A stretch of DNA of 37,232 nucleotides from Oscillospiraceae bacterium. GTDB lineage: Bacteria > Bacillota > Clostridia > Oscillospirales > CAG-272. This document shows positions 23,445 through 31,997 of this stretch, piece after piece (position 1 is the first letter of the stretch; each line of letters opens with the position of its first letter). Under the pieces are notes generated by a model. The model saw only the letters and a program-made list of their open reading frames with translations. It was not told where the DNA came from and made no database searches. A program made the translations under genes and the position numbers. The DNA lies in assembly GCA_015063905.1 (NCBI GenBank), contig SVTF01000017.1:1-37232 (forward strand), written 5' to 3'.

Positions 23445-24716
23445 TTATAAATAGTTGGTTGCCGCCGATTCGCCCGCTACCACCGCGGTCGAGAAGGCTA
23501 TCTGCAGATTAAAGCCTCCCGTATACGCGTCAAGGTCTATGACCTCGCCCGCGAAATACAGTCCGCGCACAAGCTTTGATTCCATGGTTTTGGGGTTTAT
23601 TTCGCTTACGCTAACTCCACCCTTGGTAATGATAGCCTCGTCTATAGGTCTGAAGCGCAAAAGCTTTATCTTCAAGCCCTTTATCACCTCAAGTAGCTTT
23701 GCGCGCTCCTCCTTGGTGATGGAATTTACCTTTTTACGCGGGTCTATTCCCGATAGCTCTATAACGGGCTCTATTGCCTTTTGCGGCAACAGATCGTCAA
23801 GCGAATTTATAAAATCCTTATTGCTGTATTTTTGGAAGTCGGCGCGTATACGCGCGTCAAGCGCGGACGCGTCAAGCGCGGGCTTGAGGTCCACGTGCGC
23901 ATCATAATTTCCGGTAACGATATCGGGAATATGCGCGGATGCCGACAGCACCATAGGTCCCGTTATACCGAAATGAGTAAACATCATCTCGCCGAAATCC
24001 TCATACACTGTTTTACCGCTGTCACGGCGAACCACCCTCAGCGCCACGTTCTTTAAGGAGAGCCCTTGCATTCTCTGACAAATATTGCCCTCCGTGACGA
24101 TAGGAACGAGTGATGGCAAAAGCTCGGTTACGGTGTGGCCCGCGGCGCGCGCGAATCGGTATCCGTCGCCGTCAGAGCCCGTGCCCTGATACGATCTTCC
24201 TCCCGTGCATACTATCACGGCGTCAAATTCATATGCCACCGCTCCCGCGGCTACACCGCGCACCGCCCCTTGCGACACGTCAAGCGCGGTCACCTTATCA
24301 TTTATTATTTTAACTCCGCATTCGCGGCATTTGTCACTCAAAGCCTTTACTATATCCGCCGCCCTGTCGCTGACGGGGAAAACTCTTTTTCCTCTTTCGA
24401 CCTTAAGCGGAACTCCGCAGCTTTCGAAAAACTCCACGGTATCCGCACTTGAAAAGCGGTTTAGCGCGGCAAACAAAAACTTGGGGTTTGTGGGAACGTT
24501 CTGCATAAATTCCTGCACGGTGCAATCGTTTGTAACGTTGCATCTTCCCTTTCCCGTGATCCCCAGCTTTCTGCCAAGTCGCGCGTTTTTTTCAAAAAGC
24601 GTGACATTCGCGCCCATCATAGCGGCATGTACAGCCGCCATCATTCCCGCGGCGCCTCCGCCAATAACGGCGACTCTCGGGCAAATGTATTCGTTATTGC
24701 GATCCATATGGGTCAT
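23445..24716 (-). CDS. HI0933-family FAD-dependent oxidoreductase (BaiN/RdsA-like)
   Basis: Flavoprotein of 423 aa. The FAD-binding N-terminus is VAVIGGGAAGMMAAVHAAMMG, taken at about residues 15-35, with LFEKNARLGRKLGITGKGRCN directly after (about 39-59). The C-terminus GLYFAGEVIDLDAYTGGFNLQ is the family's second hallmark. Members carry an NAD(P)/FAD fold; biochemical roles are mostly unproven. Its ATG shares one base with the stop of the RpiR-like gene (TGATG), and no ribosome site is visible, so translation should be coupled. ATG 24707 is a second possible start. It precedes cmk, as is common in Clostridia. Confidence 0.9.
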   Translation of the reverse strand: MTHMDRNNEYICPRVAVIGGGAAGMMAAVHAAMMGANVTLFEKNARLGRKLGITGKGRCNVTNDCTVQEFMQNVPTNPKFLFAALNRFSSADTVEFFESCGVPLKVERGKRVFPVSDRAADIVKALSDKCRECGVKIINDKVTALDVSQGAVRGVAAGAVAYEFDAVIVCTGGRSYQGTGSDGDGYRFARAAGHTVTELLPSLVPIVTEGNICQRMQGLSLKNVALRVVRRDSGKTVYEDFGEMMFTHFGITGPMVLSASAHIPDIVTGNYDAHVDLKPALDASALDARIRADFQKYSNKDFINSLDDLLPQKAIEPVIELSGIDPRKKVNSITKEERAKLLEVIKGLKIKLLRFRPIDEAIITKGGVSVSEINPKTMESKLVRGLYFAGEVIDLDAYTGGFNLQIAFSTAVVAGESAATNYL

Positions 24717-25582
24717 CAGTTGTGCGTCTTGTCGTAGACGTTATATTCATCCCAAACCGACTCAAGTCGGTGCAATCTCTCGGAAAACCTATCGCCGCAC
24801 TCTCTCGCAACGGCAACGATGAGCGCGTTTATTACTGCCATAGGCGCTACAAGCGAATCCGCAAAGGATGCCATATCGCTCTGCGCAACGAGAAGCTGAT
24901 CCGCGTAGGACGCGATAGGCGCGTTTTCGCTATCCGTTATAGCGATAACATCCGCACCCATGCTTTTCGCGAACTCAACGCCGCGCGCTATACTCTTTGA
25001 ATATCTTGGAAAGCTTATCGCGATAAACGCGTCGTTCTCCGAGACACTCATCATCTGCTCAAAGGTGTCGCTTCCCGACGTTGTCTGTATAAGACGAACG
25101 TTATCGGAGATTATGCGGAAGCTGTAATTTAAAAATCCCGCGAGATACGAGGAGCTTCTCATGCCCATAATATAGACCGTCTTTGCGTCCACGATGGCAC
25201 GGACAGCCGCGTCAAACGCCTGTCTGTCAATACCGTCCAGCGTTCTCTTTATCTTTTCGATATCGGCATTGAGTATCTTGTCAAGCACGTCACCGTCGCC
25301 GATAAGATTGTTTGTGACCTCCACTCTCTGCACCGCGGTAAGCTTGGAGCGTATAAGTGCCATAAGCTCGCGTCTGAATTCGGGATAACCCTCGAATCCA
25401 AACTCCATAACAAAGCGCACAACGGTGGACTCCGAAACTCCAACCTCCGCGCCCAGCTTTGCCGCGGTCATATACGCCGCCTTGTCATAATGCTCCTTTA
25501 TGTAATTTGCGATCTGTCTTTGACCCTTGGAAAACGAAGCCGCGTTTTCGTCTATCAGCTTCAATATGTCCTTCTTCATCAT
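24716..25582 (-). CDS. MurR/RpiR family transcriptional regulator
   Basis: Regulator of 288 aa. Residues about 1-77 form the RpiR helix-turn-helix (KGQRQIANYIKEHYDKAAYM, LGAEVGVSESTVVRFVMEFG, FEGYPEFRREL). Residues about 125-250 are a SIS phosphosugar-binding domain (AKTVYIMGMRSSSYLAGFLNY, DAFIAISFPRYSKSI, ADVIAITDSENAPIASYAD). GGAGGG lies 5-8 nt before the double ATG at 25582/25579. It is first in the operon with the HI0933 flavoprotein and cmk. A sugar phosphate or amino-sugar ligand is expected from the family; targets are unknown. Confidence 0.92.
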   Translation of the reverse strand: MMKKDILKLIDENAASFSKGQRQIANYIKEHYDKAAYMTAAKLGAEVGVSESTVVRFVMEFGFEGYPEFRRELMALIRSKLTAVQRVEVTNNLIGDGDVLDKILNADIEKIKRTLDGIDRQAFDAAVRAIVDAKTVYIMGMRSSSYLAGFLNYSFRIISDNVRLIQTTSGSDTFEQMMSVSENDAFIAISFPRYSKSIARGVEFAKSMGADVIAITDSENAPIASYADQLLVAQSDMASFADSLVAPMAVINALIVAVARECGDRFSERLHRLESVWDEYNVYDKTHN

Positions 25583-25624
25583 CCATACCCTCCTATAACG
25601 TTGGGATAACGTAACATAAATTTA

Positions 25625-25653
25625 ATTATATACCTTTTTATCCATTTTGTCAA
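25625..25653 (-). promoter_or_regulatory. Promoter of the rpiR-cmk-ispH operon
   Basis: Minus strand: TTGACA (25653-25648), 17-nt spacer, TATAAT (25630-25625), about 43 nt before the start codon. Confidence 0.85.
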
Positions 25654-25710
25654 CCACAAAAGCAACTCGATGGGCGCATTTTTTTTGCCGTTTATGCAAT
25701 AATAACTGTA

Positions 25711-25739
25711 TTGACTTTCAAGAAGCGGTATGGTATAAT
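25711..25739 (+). promoter_or_regulatory. Promoter of trxA-trxB
   Basis: TTGACT (25711-25716), 17-nt spacer, TATAAT (25734-25739) with TGG before it (extended -10). About 70 nt of leader runs to the trxA start. Confidence 0.82.
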
Positions 25740-25811
25740 AACCTTGCGGGGCAACGCACGGCGCGTCTGCTCCCACCAAATGCATAAATTAAACTGAAAG
25801 GAAAAAACATC

Positions 25812-26120
25812 ATGGCATTAAAGATCACAAAAGAAAATTACGATAGCGTTATAGCAACAGACAAACCCGTGCTTCTCGATTTTTTCGCAACCTGGTGCGG
25901 TCCTTGCAAAATGATGTCCCCCATCATTGATAAGATAGCATCGGAGCATGACGAATACGTGGTTGGCAAGATAGACGTTGACGAGGAGCCCGAGCTTGCA
26001 AAGGCATTCGGCGTTATGAGCATCCCCACTCTCGTTGTTATGAAAAACGGCGAGGTCGCAAAGCAGAACGTGGGCGCCATCCCCGAGGACCAGGTGCTTT
26101 CCATGCTTGAAAACGCTTAA
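25812..26120 (+). CDS. trxA: Thioredoxin
   Basis: Cytoplasmic thiol-disulfide carrier of 102 aa, full length. The redox site WCGPCK is at residues 28-33, after VLLDFFAT; the cis-proline is in MSIPTLVVM. VGKIDVDEEPELAKAFGV is the usual central segment. AAAGGA lies about 10 nt before the ATG. It is followed 27 nt later by its reductase, so the two form a complete thioredoxin system in one operon. Confidence 0.97.
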   Translation: MALKITKENYDSVIATDKPVLLDFFATWCGPCKMMSPIIDKIASEHDEYVVGKIDVDEEPELAKAFGVMSIPTLVVMKNGEVAKQNVGAIPEDQVLSMLENA

Positions 26121-26147
26121 TTTATAAGGCTTTGCAATTAACAGAAC

Positions 26148-27080
26148 ATGACGGATAAAATATACGACATAGCCATTATCGGTGGCGGCCCCGCAGGCTA
26201 TTCGGCGGCGCTCTACGCGGCGCGCGCGGGATATGACACGGTGGTAATTGAAAAAATGATGGGTGCGGGCGGTCAGATGACGCTGACGGGCGACATTGAC
26301 AATTACCCAGGCTTTGACGAGGGCGTGGACGGCTTTACGCTTGGCATGAAGATGCAGGCGGGCGCCCACAAATTCGGTGCTGAGACCAAGTGCGCAACCG
26401 TTACGGGAGTTGAGCTTGGCGGTAAGATAAAAAAGATAAAGACCGCCATGGGCGACCTTCGCGCCAAGGCAGTTATAATTGCTACGGGTGCTAACCCGAG
26501 AACGCTTGATATTGAAGGCGAGCAGCAGCTCGTCGGTCGCGGCGTGCATTATTGCGCCCACTGCGACGGTAGGTTTTATAAAGGAAAGACGGTGGTCGTG
26601 GTTGGCGGCGGAAACAGTGCCGTTGGCGACGCTCTCTATCTCTCCAAGCTTTGCGAGAAGGTTATCCTCGTTCACCGCAGAGATAAGCTGCGCGCGACAA
26701 AGCTATATCACGGGCAGATAGAGTCGTGCGAAAATATTGAGGTAATGTGGAATTGCGCAGTGGACTCCTTCTGTGTTGATACAAGAGTTAACGGCGTGAT
26801 ACTTAAAAATCTCGTAGACGGCAGTCTTTTTGACGTGGACTGCGACGGCGTTTTCGTCAGCATCGGACGCAAGCCCGTGACCGAATTTTTAGGCAGCGCT
26901 CTCGAGACGGACAGCTATGGCTACATCGTTGCTGACGAGACCACAAAAACCAACGTTGACGGCGTTTTTGCCGCGGGCGACGTAAGAACAAAGGAGCTTC
27001 GCCAGGTGGTGACCGCCGCGGCGGACGGCGCGGTCGCCGTGCATTACGCCGAGAAATATATCGAGGCTTTGGAACACTGA
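26148..27080 (+). CDS. trxB: Thioredoxin reductase
   Basis: NADPH-dependent FAD enzyme of 310 aa that reduces thioredoxin. FAD motif GGGPAGYSAALYAARAG near residues 12-28. Redox pair CAHC (Cys136, Cys139). NADPH-binding VVVGGGNSAVGDAL followed by HRRDKLRA, whose arginines favour NADPH. C-terminal DGVFAAGDVRTKELRQVVTAA binds FAD. The ribosome site is weak (AAGGC is about 17 nt upstream), suggesting partial coupling to trxA. Confidence 0.96.
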   Translation: MTDKIYDIAIIGGGPAGYSAALYAARAGYDTVVIEKMMGAGGQMTLTGDIDNYPGFDEGVDGFTLGMKMQAGAHKFGAETKCATVTGVELGGKIKKIKTAMGDLRAKAVIIATGANPRTLDIEGEQQLVGRGVHYCAHCDGRFYKGKTVVVVGGGNSAVGDALYLSKLCEKVILVHRRDKLRATKLYHGQIESCENIEVMWNCAVDSFCVDTRVNGVILKNLVDGSLFDVDCDGVFVSIGRKPVTEFLGSALETDSYGYIVADETTKTNVDGVFAAGDVRTKELRQVVTAAADGAVAVHYAEKYIEALEH

Positions 27081-27090
27081 AAAAAGCTAA

Positions 27091-27118
27091 AAACCGTTGG
27101 CATTAGCCAACGGTTTTT
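27091..27118. terminator. Bidirectional terminator between trxB and the XRE regulator
   Basis: Stem AAACCGTTGGC (27091-27101) / GCCAACGGTTT (27106-27116), 4-nt loop. TTTTT follows on the plus strand, and a T-rich stretch follows on the minus strand. Confidence 0.88.
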
Positions 27119-27130
27119 CTTATAAAAAGC

Positions 27131-27150
27131 GGCGGGAGCAAGCCCCCGCC
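27131..27150. repeat. GC-rich hairpin, possible dispersed intergenic element
   Basis: GGCGGGAGCAAGCCCCCGCC folds with six GC pairs and continues into CCTACG. It lies in the 3' region behind the trxB terminator and has no T-run. I recall similar GGCGGG...CCCGCC elements between genes of gut Clostridia, but only one copy is in this window. Confidence 0.35.
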
Positions 27151-27216
27151 CTACGATCAACAACGTGATCAATTATTACTGATACGCTCTTTGCAAGGAT
27201 GCAGCATCAAGCTTCA

Positions 27217-27828
27217 TCAATCCTTGCTGATCCTCTTTTTCTGCCACGATCTCTGATGGCACTCGGGGCATTTCATATAGCGTGTTCTGCCCATATGCGG
27301 AGCAAGATTTACCGCCTTGAAGCTGGGAACGTACTTGTGTCCGCACTTCTGGCACTCGTAATAACCTGCCCTCTGCTCGATTCGGAGCAAAAACGGGACC
27401 GCCGCGCAAAGCATAACGCATCCCGAGAGAACGATCACAAGTCTGATCCAATCCTCCATCGGCACGTATGCCGCAACGACGCACAAGCCCAAAAACATTC
27501 CTACGATTACAATGCCTAAAGCTATCTCAAGCCTCAAGAGCCATTTGTCGTTCTTCTCTTTTTCCTTTACCATTTCAAGCAAAGTGTCTTCCAACTTTTC
27601 GTTCTTATTTTCCATACCTATTACCTCACCACACAGCAATTCATTTACCGTTATGCCGAGTATCGAGCAAAGCTCCAGCATTATTCCCGAATCGGGCAGA
27701 CTTCTTCCGTTCTCCCATTTGGATACGGCTCTGTCCGTTATCCCGAGCATCTCGGCAAGCTGTGCCTGCGTCAGATTTTTCGCCCGTCTGCGCTCGGCAA
27801 TGAAATTTCCTATCTTTATCTGGTCCAT
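27217..27828 (-). CDS. XRE-type regulator with two membrane helices and a C-terminal zinc ribbon
   Basis: A 203-aa protein. Residues about 7-62 are an XRE helix-turn-helix (RRAKNLTQAQLAEMLGITDR, AVSKWENGRSLPDSGIM, LCSILGITVNELL). A charged linker follows, then two hydrophobic segments (about 101-121 and 130-149). The end holds CQKCGHKY and CPECHQRSW, a CxxC...CxxC zinc ribbon. GGAGG precedes the ATG by about 7 nt. The order HTH-membrane-ribbon suggests DNA binding at the membrane in response to an envelope or redox cue; that is inference. Target unknown. Confidence 0.85.
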   Translation of the reverse strand: MDQIKIGNFIAERRRAKNLTQAQLAEMLGITDRAVSKWENGRSLPDSGIMLELCSILGITVNELLCGEVIGMENKNEKLEDTLLEMVKEKEKNDKWLLRLEIALGIVIVGMFLGLCVVAAYVPMEDWIRLVIVLSGCVMLCAAVPFLLRIEQRAGYYECQKCGHKYVPSFKAVNLAPHMGRTRYMKCPECHQRSWQKKRISKD

Positions 27829-27877
27829 GCGGTTTCCTCCTTTACACCTTCATTTTACACTGTGGGGGCGATTTTTA

Positions 27878-27925
27878 CCACGAACCGTGGGTTGAATGAG
27901 GCGATTTTTTCTCTACCGTGAGTAG
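27878..27925. promoter_or_regulatory. Candidate operator upstream of the XRE gene
   Basis: Two imperfect palindromes, CCACGAACCGTGG (27878-27890) and CTACCGTGAGTAG (27913-27925), share the direct repeat ACCGTGRGT at 27884 and 27915. The repeat starts are 31 bp apart, about three helical turns, upstream of the XRE start at 27828. I could not place a clear promoter here. Confidence 0.35.
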
Positions 27926-27931
27926 ATTTTG

Positions 27932-28939
27932 TTATTTTGTGGGGATTTGGGGAGAGTCATTTTGCAAAATCGGTCTGAAAAACTCGTCAAGAGCGATATA
28001 ATACAGGTCGCGGTCAACGGGAAAGCACAGTCCGTGCCCCGCGCCTTTTGTTATTACCAGCTTTTTTTGCTCCGAGGCGCACGCCGCGTAATTTTGCTCG
28101 CTCATGTAGCATGGGACGAACGCGTCCTCGTCGCCGTGGAAAAATACTATGGGCAAGCTGCATTTTTTCATTGACTCAATGGGCGAGGCGGCATCGGGAT
28201 CAAAGCCGCCGAATATCAGTGCGCCAAGCTTTACAAAGGGATAAAAAACGTCGGCGGGCAGCTTTATATCCCGCATAACTTTCTTTATTATCTCCTTTGT
28301 CGAGGTATATCCGCAGTCGGCAAGCACTCCTACAACGTTTTCGGGAAGTTCCATGGAAGCCGCCATCATGACCGTTGCGGCGCCCATGGATATTCCCGTT
28401 ATTATGATCTTGGCATCTTTATCGACGTTATCAATAAAATACTCCACCCACGTTTTTACGTCGCGGCATTCCTTTGCGCCAAAGGTGATAACCCTTCCCT
28501 CGCTAATTCCCGCGCCTCTTTGATCTACGATAAGCGCGTTGCGACCCAACGCAAAGCAACGGTGGACGCCGCCTGCCATATCTCTTTCCGCGCCGCCTCT
28601 GTATCCGTGAAACAGTATCTCGGTGGGCGCGCCCTTTTTATATTCATAATACTGTCCGTGCAGTCGAAGTCCGTCATAGGATGTGACAAAAAGGTCACGG
28701 TGCCCCATTGAGCGAATACCCTTTATCCATGCCACCATCTGACCGCGATAATCGTCATACACCTCGCCTTTGGGCGTGGGATATTCCTCCTTGTATACCC
28801 TTGAGCGCTTGGATGAGTAAAAAACGAGAAAAAAGCACACCAATGATATGATAATCACAAGCAAAGCAATGGCGGCTATAACTATCCCCGCTATGAGAAA
28901 AGGCATGGCGTTTTCCCCCTTTAACAACATTTCGCTCAT
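27932..28939 (-). CDS. Membrane-anchored alpha/beta hydrolase
   Basis: Serine hydrolase of up to 335 aa. An N-terminal membrane helix (about residues 13-40, very hydrophobic) is followed by the hydrolase fold: ILFHGYRGGAERDM (oxyanion region), nucleophile ITGISMGAA (Ser184), acid FHGDEDAFVP, and base in KGAGHGLCF. The start is uncertain: ATG 28939 has GAGGTG 8 nt upstream, and ATG 28906 has GGGGG 8 nt upstream and would begin just before the helix. It ends 104 nt before the XRE gene, on the same strand. The substrate is unknown; esterase or peptidase activity is typical of the family. Confidence 0.85.
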   Translation of the reverse strand: MSEMLLKGENAMPFLIAGIVIAAIALLVIIISLVCFFLVFYSSKRSRVYKEEYPTPKGEVYDDYRGQMVAWIKGIRSMGHRDLFVTSYDGLRLHGQYYEYKKGAPTEILFHGYRGGAERDMAGGVHRCFALGRNALIVDQRGAGISEGRVITFGAKECRDVKTWVEYFIDNVDKDAKIIITGISMGAATVMMAASMELPENVVGVLADCGYTSTKEIIKKVMRDIKLPADVFYPFVKLGALIFGGFDPDAASPIESMKKCSLPIVFFHGDEDAFVPCYMSEQNYAACASEQKKLVITKGAGHGLCFPVDRDLYYIALDEFFRPILQNDSPQIPTK

Positions 28940-28998
28940 TATTTTAGCACCTCAGGCTCTAAATTTCAACCGTTTTTTGTAAATTAGCAAAATAATCA

Positions 28999-29027
28999 TT
29001 GATATTTACGCTTGTTCGTGTTATAAT
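28999..29027 (+). promoter_or_regulatory. Promoter of the acyltransferase-dgoA-dgoK operon
   Basis: TTGATA (28999-29004), 17-nt spacer, TATAAT (29022-29027), 38 nt before the start codon at 29065. Confidence 0.8.
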
Positions 29028-29064
29028 TTATTGATATGTGCAAATTTAGCTTTGAGAGGTATTT

Positions 29065-30372
29065 ATGACTCAAAACGGCAACATCGACGTTAACTACAAA
29101 AACAAAAAACGCTACAACACGGCAAAATATCCGATAAGGCAGCCCATTTTCATCGTCTGGCTTATCCGGCTGCTTTCTAAAATATTGCTTATAGGCAAGA
29201 AATACAAGATAGAAAAGGTCAATATGGAGGGCTTGAAGCCGCCATACATGGTGCTTTCAAATCACATGTATTTTATCGATTTTGAGCTTGCGGCTATGGT
29301 AACCTTTCCGCACCGTGTCAATAACGTTGTCAATCTTGACGGATATTATCGCCGCCCCTGGCTTATGGAGCTTATCGGCGCGATAGGCACGCGTAAATTT
29401 ACCAACGACATAAATCTCGTTAGGGCAATATACAAGGTGCTTCGCCGCGGTGACGTGCTTTGCATGTACCCCGAGGCGCGCTATTCGCCCTGCGGTATAA
29501 CGTCCTATCTTCCTGATTCCTTGGGCGCTTTGGTCAAGCGCGCTCGCGTTCCGATAGTCACTATCGTGCATCACGGCAACCATCTGCACTCTCCCTTCTG
29601 GAACTTCAGAAAAAAGCGTCGCGTGCCGCTACACACCATAGCGACAAAGATACTGACTCCGGAGCAGATAGACACGATGACGGTTGACGAGATAAACGCC
29701 TGCTTGCGCAAAGCCCTGACGTACGACGATTACAAGTATCAGAAGGACAATGGTATTCTCATAAAAGAGCCATACCGTGCGGAATGCTTGCACAAGGTGC
29801 TGTATCAGTGTCCCCACTGTATGACCGAGTCAAGCATGGCGTCCAAGGGGGACGAGATATACTGCGAGGAGTGCGGCAAGCGTTGGAAGCTTTGCGAGTG
29901 CGGCTCGCTTTGCGCCGTTGACGGAAATACTGAATTTGACCGCGTTCCCGATTGGTTTTTGTGGCAGCGTGAGCAGGTCAAGGCGCAGATAGAGCGCGGA
30001 GAATATTGCTTTTTTGACGAGGTCGATGTCTATTCCCAGCCCCGCGCCATGAATTTCATTCATCTTGGCGCTGCCAAGGTCTCGCACGATGCCGAGCGCG
30101 GCTTTGTTCTGGACGGCGAGTTCAACGGCGAAAAATACCATATTCAGCGCTTGCCTATTCAGAATAACAGCCTGCACGTTGAATACGATTGGGTATACGT
30201 CAAGCCCTACGATTGCTTTGATATTTCAACGGAAAACGATTCATTTTACTGCTTTCCCAAAAAGCAGAACGTGGTTACAAAGCTTGCCTTTGCAACCGAA
30301 ATAATATATGAAACGCACGCCGAAAAATGCCGACGCGCAAAGTTCGAAAGAAAAAAAGGAGCAGATCTATGA
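29065..30372 (+). CDS. PlsC-like acyltransferase with C-terminal zinc ribbon
   Basis: A 435-aa protein. The N-terminal half is a PlsC-type acyltransferase: VLSNHMYFIDFEL holds H-X4-D (His67, Asp72), and CMYPEARYSP takes the place of FPEG. A hydrophobic stretch near residues 27-44 may anchor it. At about 250-280 lies CPHCMTESSMASKGDEIYCEEC, with its four zinc-type cysteines, then WKLCECGSLC. The rest (about 300-435) is a beta-rich region I do not recognise. AGAGG precedes the ATG. Its stop overlaps the dgoA start (ATGA), so a lipid-type enzyme shares a transcript with sugar-acid genes. Substrate unknown. Confidence 0.82.
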   Translation: MTQNGNIDVNYKNKKRYNTAKYPIRQPIFIVWLIRLLSKILLIGKKYKIEKVNMEGLKPPYMVLSNHMYFIDFELAAMVTFPHRVNNVVNLDGYYRRPWLMELIGAIGTRKFTNDINLVRAIYKVLRRGDVLCMYPEARYSPCGITSYLPDSLGALVKRARVPIVTIVHHGNHLHSPFWNFRKKRRVPLHTIATKILTPEQIDTMTVDEINACLRKALTYDDYKYQKDNGILIKEPYRAECLHKVLYQCPHCMTESSMASKGDEIYCEECGKRWKLCECGSLCAVDGNTEFDRVPDWFLWQREQVKAQIERGEYCFFDEVDVYSQPRAMNFIHLGAAKVSHDAERGFVLDGEFNGEKYHIQRLPIQNNSLHVEYDWVYVKPYDCFDISTENDSFYCFPKKQNVVTKLAFATEIIYETHAEKCRRAKFERKKGADL

Positions 30373-31019
30373 GAGAAAAGATAATTGAAGCCGTTAATAA
30401 TGAAAAGATAATCGTCATCGTTCGCGGAGTTGAAAAAGATGACCTCATCCCTCTTGCCGAGGCAATGTACGCGGGCGGTATCCGTCTTATTGAGATAACC
30501 TTTGATGCCTCGGGCAAAACGAGCGACGGGGAAACTGCATCAAGGATAGCTATGCTCAAGGAGCATTTTGGCGACCGCATGCACATTGGCGCGGGAACTG
30601 TGCTCACAACAGAGCAGGTTGTGCTTACACGGGCTGCGGGCGGCGAGTTTATCATCTCACCCAACGTCAAGCGCGAGGTGATAGAAAAAACGCGCGAGCT
30701 TTCGCTCGTTTCCATGCCCGGTGCTTTCTCGCCAAGCGAAATAGTTGACGCTTATGATTTAGGCGCGGATTTTGTCAAGCTCTTCCCCATCACCGAGCTT
30801 GGAGTAGGTTACGTAAAGGCGGTGCGCGCGCCCCTTTGCCACATTCCCATGCTCGCGGTTGGCGGTGTCGACCTTGACAACATTAGCGATTATCTCAAGA
30901 TAGGTGTGTGCGGCTTTGGCCTGGGCTCAAACATCGTCAACAAGAAAATGATAGCGAACGGCGACTGGGACGCAATAACCGCGCTTGCCCAAAAGTACGT
31001 TGCTGCTATCAGGGGGTGA
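30369..31019 (+). CDS. dgoA: 2-dehydro-3-deoxy-6-phosphogalactonate/gluconate aldolase
   Basis: Class I aldolase of 216 aa of the KDPG/KDPGal family, which splits the phosphorylated 2-keto-3-deoxy sugar acid to pyruvate and glyceraldehyde 3-phosphate. Landmarks: IVRG with its conserved arginine, LIEITF (Glu42), HIGAGTVLT, and ADFVKLFP with the Schiff-base Lys137. The start MREKII at 30369 has AAGGAG 9 nt upstream and overlaps the previous stop. KDPG and KDPGal aldolases are hard to separate by sequence; I chose dgoA because dgoK follows 6 nt later and dgoD is nearby. Confidence 0.85.
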   Translation: MREKIIEAVNNEKIIVIVRGVEKDDLIPLAEAMYAGGIRLIEITFDASGKTSDGETASRIAMLKEHFGDRMHIGAGTVLTTEQVVLTRAAGGEFIISPNVKREVIEKTRELSLVSMPGAFSPSEIVDAYDLGADFVKLFPITELGVGYVKAVRAPLCHIPMLAVGGVDLDNISDYLKIGVCGFGLGSNIVNKKMIANGDWDAITALAQKYVAAIRG

Positions 31020-31025
31020 CTTGAT

Positions 31026-31949
31026 ATGGCTATTTACATAACAGTCGACGGCGGTACGACAAACACACGCGCCTATCTTGTGCGCGACGGAAAAATATGC
31101 GATAGCTTCAAGCTCAATACTGGCGCGAGGAACGGTCGCGGCGCGCTGACAGAGGGACTTCGCGTCGGAATACGCGAGCTACTTTTGAGAAACTCCCTTT
31201 CGGAAAGCGAGATCGAGCGCATAATCGCGTCCGGCATGATAACCTCGGAGAACGGACTTTGCGATCTGCCCCACATAACGCTTCCCGCGGGGCTTTCGGA
31301 GCTTAACTCGGCTATGCATCACACGGTTTTTGAGGATATATCAAGCATCGGCTGGAGCTTTGTGCGCGGAGTCAAGTCCGTTGGCGAAACGATTGAGAAA
31401 TCGGACATCATACGCGGCGAGGAGACCGAGCTTATGGGTATTCTTGACAGCTCGGCTAGCGATGCGCTCTATATACTTCCCGGCTCTCACTCAAAGCATA
31501 TGTCGATTGATAAAAGCGGAAGAATAACCGAGTTTAAGACTATGATGTCGGGCGAGCTTTTCGCGGCGGTAATTGAAAACACGATCCTTAAAAATTCCAC
31601 AGGCTTTGACCACGCCACCATCGAGCGCGAGTATCTTTTGCGAGGATACGGTTACTGCGCGGAGCATGGCATAAACGAGGCGCTCTTTAAAACAAGGATA
31701 CTGCGCAACGTCTTTTTCGCAACGGCTGAGCAATGCTATAGCTTTTTGCTTGGCGTAGTTCTTTGCGACGAGGTGCGCGAGATAATCAAGCATCCTGCCA
31801 CCACCGTTGTCATCGGCGGTCAGAAGCAGATGCGCGAGGCACTTGCCATCATGCTTGAAAGCAGCGGCAAAAGCGTCACCGTCCCCTCGGACGAAAAGGT
31901 GTCGGCGGCGGTCGCTCTCGGCGCGGTGAGAATATACGAGGCGAAATGA
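31026..31949 (+). CDS. dgoK: 2-dehydro-3-deoxygalactonokinase
   Basis: Sugar-acid kinase of 307 aa that phosphorylates 2-keto-3-deoxygalactonate, the step before the dgoA aldolase. The N-terminal ITVDGGTTNTRAYLVRDG is the phosphate-binding motif of the DgoK family, followed by NTGARNGRGALTEGLR. ILPGSHSKHMSIDKSGRIT and FKTMMSGELFAAV match the family, and VVIGGQKQMREAL lies near the C-terminus. GGGGGT precedes the ATG by 9 nt. Last gene of the plus-strand operon. Confidence 0.92.
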   Translation: MAIYITVDGGTTNTRAYLVRDGKICDSFKLNTGARNGRGALTEGLRVGIRELLLRNSLSESEIERIIASGMITSENGLCDLPHITLPAGLSELNSAMHHTVFEDISSIGWSFVRGVKSVGETIEKSDIIRGEETELMGILDSSASDALYILPGSHSKHMSIDKSGRITEFKTMMSGELFAAVIENTILKNSTGFDHATIEREYLLRGYGYCAEHGINEALFKTRILRNVFFATAEQCYSFLLGVVLCDEVREIIKHPATTVVIGGQKQMREALAIMLESSGKSVTVPSDEKVSAAVALGAVRIYEAK

Positions 31950-31961
31950 CAAAATTCACAT

Positions 31962-31991
31962 AAAAAAGCCAAGCGTCCGCTTGGCTTTTTT
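31962..31991. terminator. Bidirectional terminator between convergent operons
   Basis: AAAAAAGCCAAGC (31962-31974) / GCTTGGCTTTTTT (31979-31991) with a 4-nt loop. T-runs on both strands serve dgoK on one side and the SDR gene on the other. Confidence 0.92.
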
Positions 31992-31997
31992 ATTGCT

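Noticed and set aside
25818..26675. 285-aa minus-strand ORF opposite trxA-trxB
   Set aside because: It spans two unmistakable genes on the plus strand and shows no family features.
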